Source: Pyrus communis | Lineage: Eukaryota > Streptophyta > Magnoliopsida > Rosales > Rosaceae | DNA: 64,000 bases | Assembly (NCBI RefSeq): GCF_963583255.1 | Contig: NC_084805.1 | Location: forward strand, 3,365,060 to 3,429,059 | Direction: 5' to 3' | Shown here: piece by piece, positions 9,676 through 21,439 of the stretch | How the letters are laid out: each line of letters opens with the position of its first letter | Numbering within the stretch: position 1 is the stretch's first letter | The notes under the pieces: model-generated | Database searches by the model: none | The model's input: only the letters and a program-made list of their open reading frames with translations | What the model was told of the DNA's origin: nothing | Translations under genes and position numbers: made by a program

Positions 9676-12219
9676 ATGGCGCTCCAAACCCACATCCGAT
9701 TTTCACTCCTTTTGATCGCCTCTCTCCTCTCCGCCGCCGTTCCCGCCGCCATTTCCGACGCCAACACCACAATCGCACCAGGCTCCTCTGTCTCCGCCGC
9801 TAACCTAAACACCACCTGGAACTCGCCAGATTACACCTTCTCCCTCGGCTTCATCCCCTCCGACCCCCCCACTTCACCCCCTTCTTACATCGCCGCCATC
9901 TCCTCCTCCGGTGGCGTCCCCTTCTGGTCCGCCGGTGCAGGCAAAGCAGTGGACTCCGGTGGAACCCTCCAGTTCCTCCAATCCGGTACCCTCCGCCTCG
10001 TCAACGGCTCCGGCGCCACTCTCTGGGACTCCAACACCGCCAGCCGCGGTGTCTCGTCGGCCGAGATTGACGATTCGGGCAACTTGGTCCTCCGAAACGG
10101 CACCGTTACCGTCTGGTCCAGCTTCGACAACCCCACCGATTCGATCGTCCCCGGGCAGAACTTCACTGTGGGTAAGGTTTTGCGATCTGGGTTGTACTCG
10201 TTTAAGCTTGCAAAAAATGGGAATCTTACACTTTTGTGGAATGATAGTATTGTCTATTGGAATCGGGGATTGAATTCTTCTGTTAATACGAATTTGAGTT
10301 CGCCTACTCTAGGATTTCAGTCAATTGGTATTCTGTCAATTTCTGATCCAAAATTGCCCACTGCTGCTGTTGTTGCTTATTGTAGCGATGCTCCTGACTA
10401 CAGTTATGATTTTCTGTTTCTGAAGTTAGGGAGTGATGGGAATTTGAGGATTTATAACTCTACTAGTGATAGTGGGGCTATAACTGAGAGATGGGCAGCT
10501 GTTACTGATCAGTGTGAGGTTTTCGGGTATTGTGGGGACATGGGAGTTTGTAGTTATAACGATTCTAATCCGGTATGCGGATGCATGTCTCTTAATTTTG
10601 AGCTTGTTGATCCCAAGGATAGCAGGAAAGGGTGTAAGAGGAAGATGAAGATTGAGGATTGTCCCCAGAGTTTGACTATGTTGGACATGGTACATACTCG
10701 ATTCTTAACGTACCCTCCTGAGACGGAGTCAGAGATTTTCTTTGTGGGGATATCGGCCTGCAGGTCGAATTGTCTTGTAAATAGTGCTTGTGATGCTTCT
10801 ACGTCTTTGTCTGATGGCACAGGGCTATGTTACTACAAGACACCAGGTTTTCTTAGTGGTTATCACAGTCCAGCTATGTCCAGTAGTTCATATATCAAGG
10901 TATGTGGACCAGTGATCCCAAATCCGTCATCTTCAATGGGGACTGGTGACAAGAAAAAGAATTGGAAGTTGCGTGCTTGGATTGTGGTTGTTGTGGTTAT
11001 TGCCACCCTCTTTGCTTTGATGGCATTGGAAGGTGGTTTGTGGTGGTGGTTTTGCAGAAACAGTCCCGCCTTTGGTGGATTGTCTGCTCAATATGCGCTT
11101 CTTGAGTATGCCTCTGGTGCACCGGTTCAGTTCTCGTATAAGGAGCTCCAGCGCTCAACTAAGGGATTCAAGGAGAAGCTTGGGGCAGGAGGATTTGGAG
11201 CTGTTTATAAAGGCATTCTTGCTAATCAAACTGTTGTTGCAATTAAGCAACTTGAGGGGATCGAGCAAGGGGAGAAACAGTTCAGGATGGAGGTTGCAAC
11301 GATTAGTAGCACCCACCATTTGAATCTGGTGAGGCTGATTGGTTTTTGCTCGGAGGGGCGCCATAGGCTTCTGGTATATGAGTTCATGAAAAATGGGTCC
11401 CTTGATAGTTTCCTTTTTGCAACAGAAGAGCAATCAGGAAAGGTGTTAAATTGGGAGTCTCGGTTCAACGTTGCCCTCGGCACTGCAAGGGGGATCACAT
11501 ACCTTCATGAGGAGTGCCGAGATTGCATTGTGCATTGTGATATAAAACCAGAGAACATTCTGTTAGATGAGAATTACAATGCCAAAGTGTCAGATTTTGG
11601 CCTCGCAAAGCTCGTTAGTGCAAAGGACCACAGGTATCGAACCTTGACGAGTGTTAGAGGTACTAGAGGATACTTGGCACCAGAATGGCTAGCAAATCTT
11701 CCAATAACTTCCAAATCTGATGTTTACAGTTATGGTATGGTTTTGCTAGAGATAGTGAGTGGGAGAAGGAATTTTGAAGTTTCTGAGGAGACAAATAGGA
11801 AAAAGTTCTCCTTATGGGCTTTTGAGGAATTTGAAAAGGGTAACATCAAGGGAATTGTCGATAGAAGGTTAGTCTACCAAGATGTTGATATGGATCAAGT
11901 GAAGAGAGCGATTCAGGTAACCTTCTGGTGCATACAGGAACAACCATCTCACAGGCCGATGATGGGAAAGGTTTTGCAGATGCTGGACGGAATTACAGAT
12001 ATTGAAACCCCCCCAGGCCCAAAGGCTGCCATCGAAGGGTCTGCCGGTGGAACCAGCATGAATGTGAGCAGTAATATCAGCACTCTATCCGCTACTGCAG
12101 CCTCAGCCCCAGCTCCCTCCTCATTTTCATCATTGCAAGTTTCAGGAATATCGCCGCTAACATCCGGGAGAAATACGGAGAAGGCAACTGCGTCCCTTAT
12201 ACAGTCAGACCCAAATTGA
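9676..12219 (+). CDS. G-type lectin S-receptor-like Ser/Thr protein kinase (At1g34300-like), complete
   Basis: A single intronless frame encodes 847 residues. It starts with a hydrophobic signal peptide (about residues 1-25), followed by a bulb-type lectin domain (about 30-160) and a Cys-rich EGF/PAN-like region (about 275-410). A transmembrane helix spans about 434-457. The kinase domain (about 495-770) has the glycine loop LGAGGFGAVYKG, ATP-binding Lys524 in VVAIKQLE, a catalytic loop HCDIKPEN with Asp622, DFG at 640-642 and APE at 668-670. The arginine of the usual HRD is Cys621, so this is a non-RD-type kinase, as in many pattern-recognition receptors. The tail is Ser/Ala-rich. It is expected in the plasma membrane; the ligand is unknown. 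The start is supported by the signal peptide directly after the ATG. Closest remembered relative: Arabidopsis At1g34300. Confidence 0.95.
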   Translation: MALQTHIRFSLLLIASLLSAAVPAAISDANTTIAPGSSVSAANLNTTWNSPDYTFSLGFIPSDPPTSPPSYIAAISSSGGVPFWSAGAGKAVDSGGTLQFLQSGTLRLVNGSGATLWDSNTASRGVSSAEIDDSGNLVLRNGTVTVWSSFDNPTDSIVPGQNFTVGKVLRSGLYSFKLAKNGNLTLLWNDSIVYWNRGLNSSVNTNLSSPTLGFQSIGILSISDPKLPTAAVVAYCSDAPDYSYDFLFLKLGSDGNLRIYNSTSDSGAITERWAAVTDQCEVFGYCGDMGVCSYNDSNPVCGCMSLNFELVDPKDSRKGCKRKMKIEDCPQSLTMLDMVHTRFLTYPPETESEIFFVGISACRSNCLVNSACDASTSLSDGTGLCYYKTPGFLSGYHSPAMSSSSYIKVCGPVIPNPSSSMGTGDKKKNWKLRAWIVVVVVIATLFALMALEGGLWWWFCRNSPAFGGLSAQYALLEYASGAPVQFSYKELQRSTKGFKEKLGAGGFGAVYKGILANQTVVAIKQLEGIEQGEKQFRMEVATISSTHHLNLVRLIGFCSEGRHRLLVYEFMKNGSLDSFLFATEEQSGKVLNWESRFNVALGTARGITYLHEECRDCIVHCDIKPENILLDENYNAKVSDFGLAKLVSAKDHRYRTLTSVRGTRGYLAPEWLANLPITSKSDVYSYGMVLLEIVSGRRNFEVSEETNRKKFSLWAFEEFEKGNIKGIVDRRLVYQDVDMDQVKRAIQVTFWCIQEQPSHRPMMGKVLQMLDGITDIETPPGPKAAIEGSAGGTSMNVSSNISTLSATAASAPAPSSFSSLQVSGISPLTSGRNTEKATASLIQSDPN

Positions 12220-13809
12220 ATTTCATTTCCACACCTGTTTCCTTCTTGTATACTACTTCTATTTATCCAATTCAATACAGTGAAACTAGGAAGTCATAGT
12301 GTTACTTTCAAATTAAGACTCTTTTCGATATGTTATCGTGTAAAATTGTTTATAATTGTATAAAATCAGATCAAGTTCATTGAAGAAACAAGTAAGTTAT
12401 GCACCCGATGAGAGAACTGGTATTATCAAAACTTCCAAATGTTTTTGAACCCATAATTGGCCTATCGAACATTGAATATCAAGCTATACTTCTGGAGAAG
12501 AATTGCTCGTCTGCCATGAATTTCCTCAGAAAGCCAGGACAACTTCATGGCAATCATGCTATTGCTTTTAATTTTTCTTTTCCTAACAAGCAGTTTGGAA
12601 CCTCGGGCTTTTAATCTCCTTCTGCAGTAAGCTATTATATTGCATTTACACAGCTAGTATAAAGACAATTTTTCTTGTCAAATACACCATTTAGTTTCTT
12701 TTAAGCTGTACACTCTGGAGCTGGCATTTTGCCGGGCATCAAGATCAAGTGGATATAAATGGGATGGCATTGATGGTTGCACCTGCATTGTTATGTAAGG
12801 TATCATGTCTTGTTTTTCTTCTTACCTCATGTGCTTTTCTAGAAGCTATTTGATGATCCAAAGGATGATGACTTGCTATTTGTGTTTTGGTTGTAATTCT
12901 ACACAGAGTAAATGACCTAAGAGTACAAACTTAAACTCAACATCCATTCTTTGTGGTTACAGTGTGAGCAGGTATTTGTGTTCTGTGTTTTTGTTTCTTG
13001 TTTACGTGTTAATATTTACCAACTGCATCCGAGTGTGCATATTTTGAAACGTTAGCGTCTCATTACTTGAGGATTTTCTTTCGTAAAAGAACCCCTTATG
13101 CTTCACCATGTGTTTCATCATGTAACTGCTAGCTATGAAGGAACCCGTAGTGAATTATTCTTTTGAACTTGTTGAAATATAGAAGGGTTTCTTTAATAAT
13201 CACCAGCATTTGGTTTCTCTAATCTCTAGTTCTAAGTGGAGCCAATTTCTGGGGCTAATTAGTTTTGTGGTATATGGTATAGAAAGAAATTACTGATTTC
13301 AGAATTCAGTTGACTCTTACCAAGAAGATGTAAAGGTCATAGTCAAGCTAGTCTTCATGCCTTTATGCTCTAACATGTGCAGAGATTTTGTGTTTTATTT
13401 GTTGGATAAATGTACAGAAGGTTCTGCTTTGATTAATGGATTATTTTCTTTGCTAATGTGAATCTGTGATACGTTTAGATAAGCAGTTAGGTATTTATTT
13501 TTTCATACAAATGAGATGTAATGTGAATTAAAATTTTCTTTTTACAAGGGCCAGTATTTATGGATTCATCATTCATATTGAATTCCTCATCTCCTAATTA
13601 ACCTTTTAGTTATGTGAGCTCTTATTTCTGGTTTCTGGAGCAAATAAACCTTTAATTTCCTTTGCAATTGTTTGTTTCAATAATGTGTATATAATTGGCA
13701 CTTCTAGGTTGTACCCAATCAAGCTTGGTACCTGGTAGTTATGCATTCGCATGTCGTTCATGAAGGTTTCATCGTGTGCATATTTCTTCATTTCATAATA
13801 TTTTTATCC
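12220..13809. other. Duplicated 3' flank of the lectin kinase (copy 2)
   Basis: Near-identical to 443-2031. It ends at the AT-rich run near 13809, immediately before sequence that leads into the MATE fragment. Confidence 0.85.
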
Positions 13810-13879
13810 AAAGTTACAATCACTTATGTAAGTGTTTTGCTTCTTATATGGATGTTTGAATCTGCATATCTGTTTGCAG

Positions 13880-14449
13880 GTTGGGAATGAGCTTGGTTGT
13901 GGGAAGCCATACAAGGCGAGGTTACCAGCGATGGTGGCATTGGGATGTGCATTTGTGATCGGCATCATCAACGTGACGTGGATAGTGATTTTAAGAGTAA
14001 GGTGGGCAGGCCTCTTCACCAAGGACGAGCTCGTCAAAGCCTTGGTTGCATCAGTCATGCCAATCATGGGGCTTCGTGAGTTAGGCAACTGCCCCCAAAC
14101 CACTGACTGTGGCATCCTACGTGGCACGGCACGCCCGGTTGTGGGTGCCAGCATTAATTTGGGGTCGTTCTACTTCGTGGGCACCCCTGTGGCAGTCGGG
14201 CTTGCCTTCTGGCTCAAGGTAAGGTTTGGCGGGCTCTGGTTCAGGCTTTTATCTGCTCAGGTGGCGTGTGCTGTGTCCATTCTGTATGTTGTGGTGGCAA
14301 GGACTGATTGGGAGGCAGAGTCGTTGAAGGCGAAGATGTTGACCGGGCTAGAAATGGGTGACTACAAAAACGAAGGACAAGGGCATGAGAAAGATGAAGA
14401 AGAAAGCAAAGGGTTATTGATGATAAAAGGTGGAGATGATTTTATTTAG
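13880..14449 (+). pseudogene. MATE (DETOXIFICATION) transporter, 3' fragment
   Basis: An open stretch of 189 codons follows an acceptor-like 'ctgtttgcag' and ends in TAG at 14449. It encodes the C-terminal part of a multidrug and toxic compound extrusion (MATE) transporter, starting at [15 protein letters not shown] and including [23 protein letters not shown] and three or so hydrophobic helices, with a charged tail. A full plant MATE protein has about 500 residues and 12 helices, so more than half is missing. The 5' sequence is replaced by the kinase flank duplication. Positions usually small or apolar ([14 protein letters not shown]) hold unusual residues, consistent with relaxed constraint. 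It resembles the DTX48-52 branch. It could still be transcribed as a chimeric 3' exon. Confidence 0.8.
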
Positions 14450-15304
<855 letters not shown>

Positions 15305-15381
15305 GAAAACTCCCTACTATTATATTTTAAATATGAAGAGTATAATCATACGTATTATTTATTCTTGCCTAATATGATTTA

Positions 15382-15995
15382 TGTCATACATGTGGATGCA
15401 AATTTCCACCTTCTTCTTCTTGGACGAAATTGCACCTGCAAAACAATTAACATCTTAGGTTAAGGGCAAGAGCCTCACGGGCCCACAATGAATTTGGGGG
15501 GGGGGGGGGGGGGGGCTTTGGCCGAAGAACCTCTGATGGCAAAGTTAGAATTTGAGGGAAAAGTGTTTAAAGAAATTTGGAGAGTTTGCAAGAGAGTTGG
15601 AATTAGGTTTTTGGAGAAATAAGGTAGTATTTATTAGGGTGTGGCAGGCCACTTATGGTGGTTTTTTGGTGTAATTGCAAGATATTATGTCAAAATAATA
15701 TCTTGCAATCAATTAGAAAATTAATTAATAATTAGGAAATTAATCAATTAATTTAGGTAATTAATCATATTTTGAATGAATAATTGAAGGTTACCTTGTG
15801 GAGAGGATTTGATAAGGATTGATGAAATAGGTTTTGAATAAATACCTATTTTGATCATTTTTTACCTTGATTGAGTCGTAATTGTCCGCTGCTTGCGCAT
15901 AGGAGTTCTGGTGCATCTCAATGGTAATTTTGTCTTTTTAACCTAAGAATCCACGTGTCGCATCCATATTTTTCTTGATTATTTTTTGCTCCACA
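15382..15995 (-). mobile_element. 3' LTR of the Tat-type element (family A)
   Basis: The minus-strand LTR starts TGTGGAGC at 15995 and ends ...ATGTATGACA at 15382. It aligns with the LTR at 4109-4787 apart from the tandem duplication there. A G run of about 18 bases (15497-15514, plus strand) interrupts the homologous segment. The cohort member at 28307-27904 covers only the upstream half. Confidence 0.8.
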
Positions 15996-16014
15996 AATGC
16001 CCTCACACCTGTTG

Positions 16015-18640
16015 TGTAACAGCCCGTTCCTAAAAATTATGATTTTTATAATTTTAATAAGTGAAGTTACGAAAATGCTCTTCGAGGTAAAATGTTGGCT
16101 TTTGTTGACTGTCGTGTCATGTTACGTAAGGTTCATTTTCTTAGCGTATTCTTGTAGTACTTATCGCTATAGACGCGTGGGCGCAAACAGGGCGTGATTT
16201 GGAGTTATAACGGAAGAGTTATTAACGTTTAAAGTTAGGGATATTTTGGTAATTTTATTTAACTTGGAAGGCTATAGATTTCTGGAGCAAAGATCTGTGA
16301 GGCCACGTGTGTGGCTGGGATGGAAGGAAAGAAAGAAATCGACGACTGGGATGAGAAGGAGAGAAAAGAGAAAGGAGGAAATGAGGGAGGAAGGTGACCA
16401 ATCAGAAACATGAGCAAGGAGGGGAAATAAGAGAAGAAAAAAGGGGGGAGGGGGGGGGAAGGGGGGAGACACGGGTTGGCCTGTGTAACCTGTCGGGCAC
16501 CACCCACACCGCTGCCTTCCCGACATTTTTCCTTCGGTTTTCCGGCGATCTAACCTTCACCACCACGTAAAAACTAATCATTATCTTACCCTCTTCCATT
16601 TCCAACTAAATTTTATTGGGTTTGAGCTTGAATTTGAGTAGAACGAAACCTATGGGTTCCATGGCTGCCATGGCGAAATCCGACGATCGTGAAGTTAACC
16701 TAGCAAATTACAACCACCACTGGGCTCCCTTCAACCCCAGGAATAAAGCCTAAGCAATGTTTGAGGCGTCAGAGTGAATTTGGAGGTTGAATCGAACACA
16801 CCCAAGTTTAGGGTTCCGTATGGTTCGAGCTAAATTGGGGCTTTTCCCGGTCAAATTGGCCTTAGTCACAGGTATGAAAGTTGATCTACTCATTAAGATC
16901 TCCATTCCTATAAAATTTGAGAATTTTTAGAAATAGTTGAATTTTCCGACGAGTCGGGGCGGCCGACAGCCACCGGCAGCAGCACGTGGCCAATGGATCA
17001 GCGATGCTATTTTATGTTAAATTGATACATTGATCTTAGATTTGATATCCATATGATGTGATTTGATTATTGTGAATCTAGTTTGATTAAGGTACGTTAC
17101 TTGGTAAAAATATGAATCGACGATCCGACATTTGGATTGTCACCAAAATTTAATATGTTATAGTACATAATATTTGAGGATCATAGGAACTTATGGATCG
17201 AGAATCCGATGTGCAGATCTTCCTGAATTGGATTTGTAAGTTCGTAAAATAAAACGTTAACCGCCACTTGAATTTGCAATTGGTGGAGATCCAACCGTTG
17301 GATCATAATGAAATTTTAGGATGATGTTTTAGAAACATAATGTGGATCTTTGGAAGTTACTGGTTGGAAATCCAAGGAGCAGATCTTCCAGATTAAGTTA
17401 CATAGAGTTGTGGACCCTATCGTTGATCTTTGACCGACGGTTGACTTCTGGTCAATAGGTCTTAAATCATTCTAGATCGTCCTCGGGGGATGTGTTTTAT
17501 GTAAATTACGTGTTCTATTAGTAAGGATTCTGAGATGTGATTTGATATTTGCTTTAGGTGACTGTCGTTCGAGACATCTCAATATTCATGCTAGGGAGTT
17601 GTAGCGCAGACTCCAGGTGATTAAGCTTTTGGTTTTTTATATATATGTATGCATACTTTACGTTTTTTCCAGAAATTGTTTTAAATGAAATGTGATTGAA
17701 ATGCCATGTCATACTTGCGTTATAATTTAGTATATGCATTAGTGTAGTCATGCATAATGTTGCATGATGTTGCGGAGCCCAGGTAAGCTATAGGTGCGTA
17801 CATTATGATGTTAGTGGTTGTGATGTATATGGTTATGCTTAGATGCATTTGGTACTCATTATCCTGCACCCCGATGTTAGTGCTCCACCCGAGGTCAGGG
17901 CCTAACCTTCACGTGATCTTTTACCTCCCGCACTATACGTTCACATTGGATCCAAGGTAGGTACCAGCCTGTCGTACAGACCACATTAAGTGGTTCCGAC
18001 TCGTAGGTGACTTGCGATACTTCGCACAACCTTCACGTGATTGTAGCACTTGTGCGTATTTATTTACACATAGCCTGTCGTACAGACCACAATATATGGT
18101 TCCGACTTGTGTGCAGGAATTATTTATGAGCTATAGATTTAGCCGTACAGGTCACGTTAGGTGACTCCAACTGATATATCTTTTTATATTGATTTTCATC
18201 ACCTGGCTTACATGTTTATTACTAAGATACTTGACATGGCACTTACTTTGATTTTCATTGCTCTCAAGCCTGATTTTTATATATGTATGTATTATTATTT
18301 TCTGGGAAATTATACGGGTTTACGGTGAGGGGTTATTATTTTTGGAAAGAGAAATGGTTCTAAAAAGCTTTGTTTTTGCCCACTCACATTTTCTGTTTTT
18401 CGCCCCTCTAGGTTTTAGCTACTAAAAGTTCATATCGACGAGGATTCTTGGCGAATCTCAGTATAGGTGGCTACCTCTGAGGGTATGATCCTTATGTACA
18501 CTACTGTACTTTACTTATGCTCTGATGTCACGTGTGAAATGGGTTCATTCCCGCTCACAGTGCACTCTGGTCTTTAGGCACTAGTGGACCAACACAGCTC
18601 GACTCGGAGTCCTAGTGGACATTCCAGTCGAGGTGTGTCA
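16015..18640 (+). mobile_element. 2.6-kb solo LTR (gypsy-type) inserted at the PPT of the Tat element
   Basis: The unit begins TGTAACAGCCCG at 16015 and ends GGTGTGTCA at 18640, bounded by TGTTG (16010-16014) and TGTTA (18641-18645), a 5-bp target duplication with one later change. Removing the unit and one duplicate restores exact collinearity with the uninterrupted copy at 4090-4110 (AGCCYAACARGTGTGRGGGCATT, where Y and R mark differences). That proves an insertion. No coding sequence lies inside and no second LTR is seen, so it is a solo LTR left by unequal recombination. Confidence 0.88.
17965..18180 (+). repeat. Three degenerate repeats within the solo LTR
   Basis: The motif 'cctgtcgtacagaccaca' followed by 'tggttccgact' occurs at about 17966 and 18073, with a diverged third unit 'agccgtacaggtcacgttaggtgactcca' at about 18140. 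Each unit also contains short inverted symmetry (TGTCGTACAGACCACA). Confidence 0.65.
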
Positions 18641-19162
18641 TGTTAGGCTGCTTGCAAGAAAGGGTAACAGGTGTATAGATTTTCTTGATTTAGGAAACAT
18701 AGGATTGTTTCCTATTTTGATGTAGCTGGGGTCGTGGATCGAGGCATTGGGCCGCAGTGCTAAGTGAGTTGCATGGCTTATGTCTTTTAAGCTTTTGTAC
18801 CTGACGCAGGCTAGGCCGGCGATTGAGAGCAATGAATAGGTCGTAGGCTCATGGGCTGCTGGAATGTTGGGCATGCATGCCTCTTGCCTGCTGGTCTGAG
18901 AGAAAAATTTGGGAAAAATCATCATGGGTTAAGCTCATCTACCAAGTATCATGAATGACGTTGGCTGCTTAGTCTTCTCTACCAAGAGAAATGTAGGCTG
19001 TTCTCGAGAGAGGAATGAAGAGAATCAAGGTGGATGCATTGGCTCGTCCGATCACTGTCGTGGATGAATGAAAGTTGAAAAAAAAGATCTTCCTCAACTG
19101 CCCAAGAAAAGCCGAGGACTTTATTCCCTGCTCGTGAGGGTCCGCCTGCTGCGGATAAGCTT

Positions 19163-21439
19163 GTGATTAACTTGACTTTTTCCAAGGGGAAGAAATATAA
19201 GGTTGCTAAATCTGAGCCAGTGACGCTTGCAGTGCTAAAGGTGGCTAGTACGATTGTTGATAGGATTGCTAAACGTAGAAGTTTTGTCATGTCCCCAATG
19301 CTGAAATTTATGCCAAAATGTCCATCGGGGGCTAATTTTGGTTCACCTTTAGAGAGACTTTCTACTATGAATAGCGATAAGGTGGACTCTGCTACTAAAG
19401 TGGTGCCAAAGCCTACTCCCCCCTGCTGTTAAGACTGATTCGCCTGTTGGGAAGAAGGAGATTGCACGCATGGGCAGCTGTGAGAAATCTACTAAGCCTA
19501 CTTCTTGGGAGGCTGCTGAAATCTGTGCGTTTTTTGAAACCAGATCTACTTGAAGACATGGTTGCTTGTGCCAAGTTTGTTGATGACGTTAGAAAGGTTG
19601 TTTGCCCAAGTTCCTTTGCAAAGCATACGACCAAGTATAGAAAGACCGCTCTACTTGCAGTGATGCAAAAGACGGTTATTCTGGCAGTCGAGTCTATGCT
19701 CCTTGACCAAGAGGATACCAAGGCTACCAATGAGGTGGCAAAGGCTGTGGCAGTCGAAGCTTATTCTTCTGCCGAGAAGATCAAGAGGTTGGAATCTGAG
19801 CTCGTCACTTTGAAGGGGTATAATATATCTGCCCCTACTTTTCTGCAGCTTGAGAACACTCGCCAAAAGATTGTTGACTTGAAGACTAAGCTTGACGCGA
19901 TCCAAGTTAAGTATGAAAGTGAAGAGAAGAAGATCGGATGTCACATACCTCAGATTCAAGATCTTGAGTGTGCCATTTCTGAGCTTTGTTCCGCTGCTTA
20001 TGCAAAGGATGAAAAGTTGATTGCTGCTTATTAGGGTTGGGCTCGGGCCGGGCCAAGCCCATTTTTGAAGGAACCGAACCTACCTGTTTTTAAAAGTAAT
20101 AGGGTAGGTCGATTAGGGTAGAAGGATTTTAAGTTTTGGAACCAGGTTTTACCCGACCCATTATTTACTAGACTCGCCCCGCCCCGCCCCACAGGTCAAA
20201 AGCTTTTTTTTTAATGTTTTTTTATATAATTTATAAACTAAGAATAGGCACAATCCGATCTATAATCCGACTTCAACCACCGCGTCGGTTTTAGGCATGG
20301 AGACCCACAATCTGACCACGACAGGCATCCATTGCTTCGCGGGAGTGGATGCAATTGAGTTTGCTAATCGAATGACAACAATGGTGGAGGCTCTATCGTC
20401 ACAGCTGTAGCCAAGGCTCCGTCGTCGCAGCAGCCAAGATCTGCACCTCTCTCTACAATCCACGCTCAGACCCATCAAAATGAGCAATCTTTTTTCTCCG
20501 GATCCCAAAACACGCTCGGGTTTAATGGGTCATCCGCCTCGTATGGCCCAAACAAGGCTTCCCCTTGCTTGATGATGTTCGCTGGGAAGTGAGAAAGGGA
20601 GGAGGAACGATCCACATGTGGTGATGGTGCATGCCGAAGTGTGCGTCATTATGGTGGAGATCGCAGTGGGGTGTGGGTGTGGTGTGTCTGTGCTCCGAGA
20701 ATGTGAGTTGTAGAGATAGGGGGAAAAGAACCGAGGAAATGAATGAGGAAGGAAAAAACGAAGTGGCCTAGGAGACAGTAATGTTTTTAAATTGGGATGT
20801 TACAAACAGGTCGGTCCGGGTACCCTTTTTTTATACTTTTGGACCTAGCTCGCCTGTAGCATTCCAAAGCCTTGCCCCACCCCAACCCGTTTCCCTTTTT
20901 AAAAATTAGGAACTGGCCCGTACCCGCCCCGAACCTTGATTACCCGCCCCGACCCACGGTTCCTATACTCGTTTGCCCACCCCTACTGCTTATAACTAAG
21001 TGATCCACTTCAAGAAGGTCGTTAATAGGCTTAAACCCCAAGTGTTGGAACTTCAAGGTGCGCTGAAGATTAACTAAAGTTTGAAGAAAGAAGTGGATAA
21101 GCTGTAGCTTGTCTATGTTGATCTACTCAAGGAGAATGGGTAGTTGAAAGGTGAGAAGGCTATGCTCGAGGCTCCGCTTGTTTAGAGTCAGGCTGATTTC
21201 TACAAGCAGGGTTATGTAGATCATCTATTTGGTAGGCCGTCTGACTTCGAGTTTGGTGGGAGAGACTTCGAAACCTTTTATATTTCCCCGGAAGACTTAC
21301 TTGACTTTACTTTTGAGGCCTCTATTGGTGAAGTAGTTGGAAAGGTTGATGTCCAAGTTGGAGTAACTGGGGATGAAGCGCCGGATGATGCCATTGCTGG
21401 GAGCGTTGTGGTTGCTGAAGGTGTGGCGGTCGAGTAGTC
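19163..21439 (+). pseudogene. Antisense additional ORF of the Tat element, broken
   Basis: Plus-strand frames at 19163-19432, 19447-20031 and 20994-21439 encode a Lys/Glu-rich, coiled-coil-like protein (for example KIKRLESELVTLKGYN and QKIVDLKTKLDAIQVKYE), opposite in sense to gag-pol. A frameshift lies near 19540 and an hAT element interrupts the frame at 20032-20985. After removing the insertion, the frame continues with five in-frame stops (TAA or TAG), every one of which could come from a Gln codon by one C-to-T change. Extra ORFs of this type are known in Tat elements. Their function is not established, and this copy is dead. Confidence 0.7.
20032..20985 (+). mobile_element. Non-autonomous hAT element with 8-bp target duplication CTGCTTAT
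   Basis: The 954-base unit starts TAGGGTTGGGC at 20032 and ends GCCCACCCCTA at 20985. It is flanked by perfect CTGCTTAT duplicates at 20024-20031 and 20986-20993. The 8-bp duplication and TAGGG-type termini point to hAT. GC-rich 'cccgccccg' blocks lie near both ends and no transposase frame is present. Removing it rejoins the antisense ORF in frame. Confidence 0.92.

Noticed and set aside
9885..12275. Minus-strand and off-frame ORFs over the lectin kinase
   Set aside because: The plus-strand frame has clear domains; the others are shadows without family features.
16259..16605. Pro/Ser/Phe-rich minus-strand frames
   Set aside because: Antisense of a purine-rich low-complexity part of the solo LTR.
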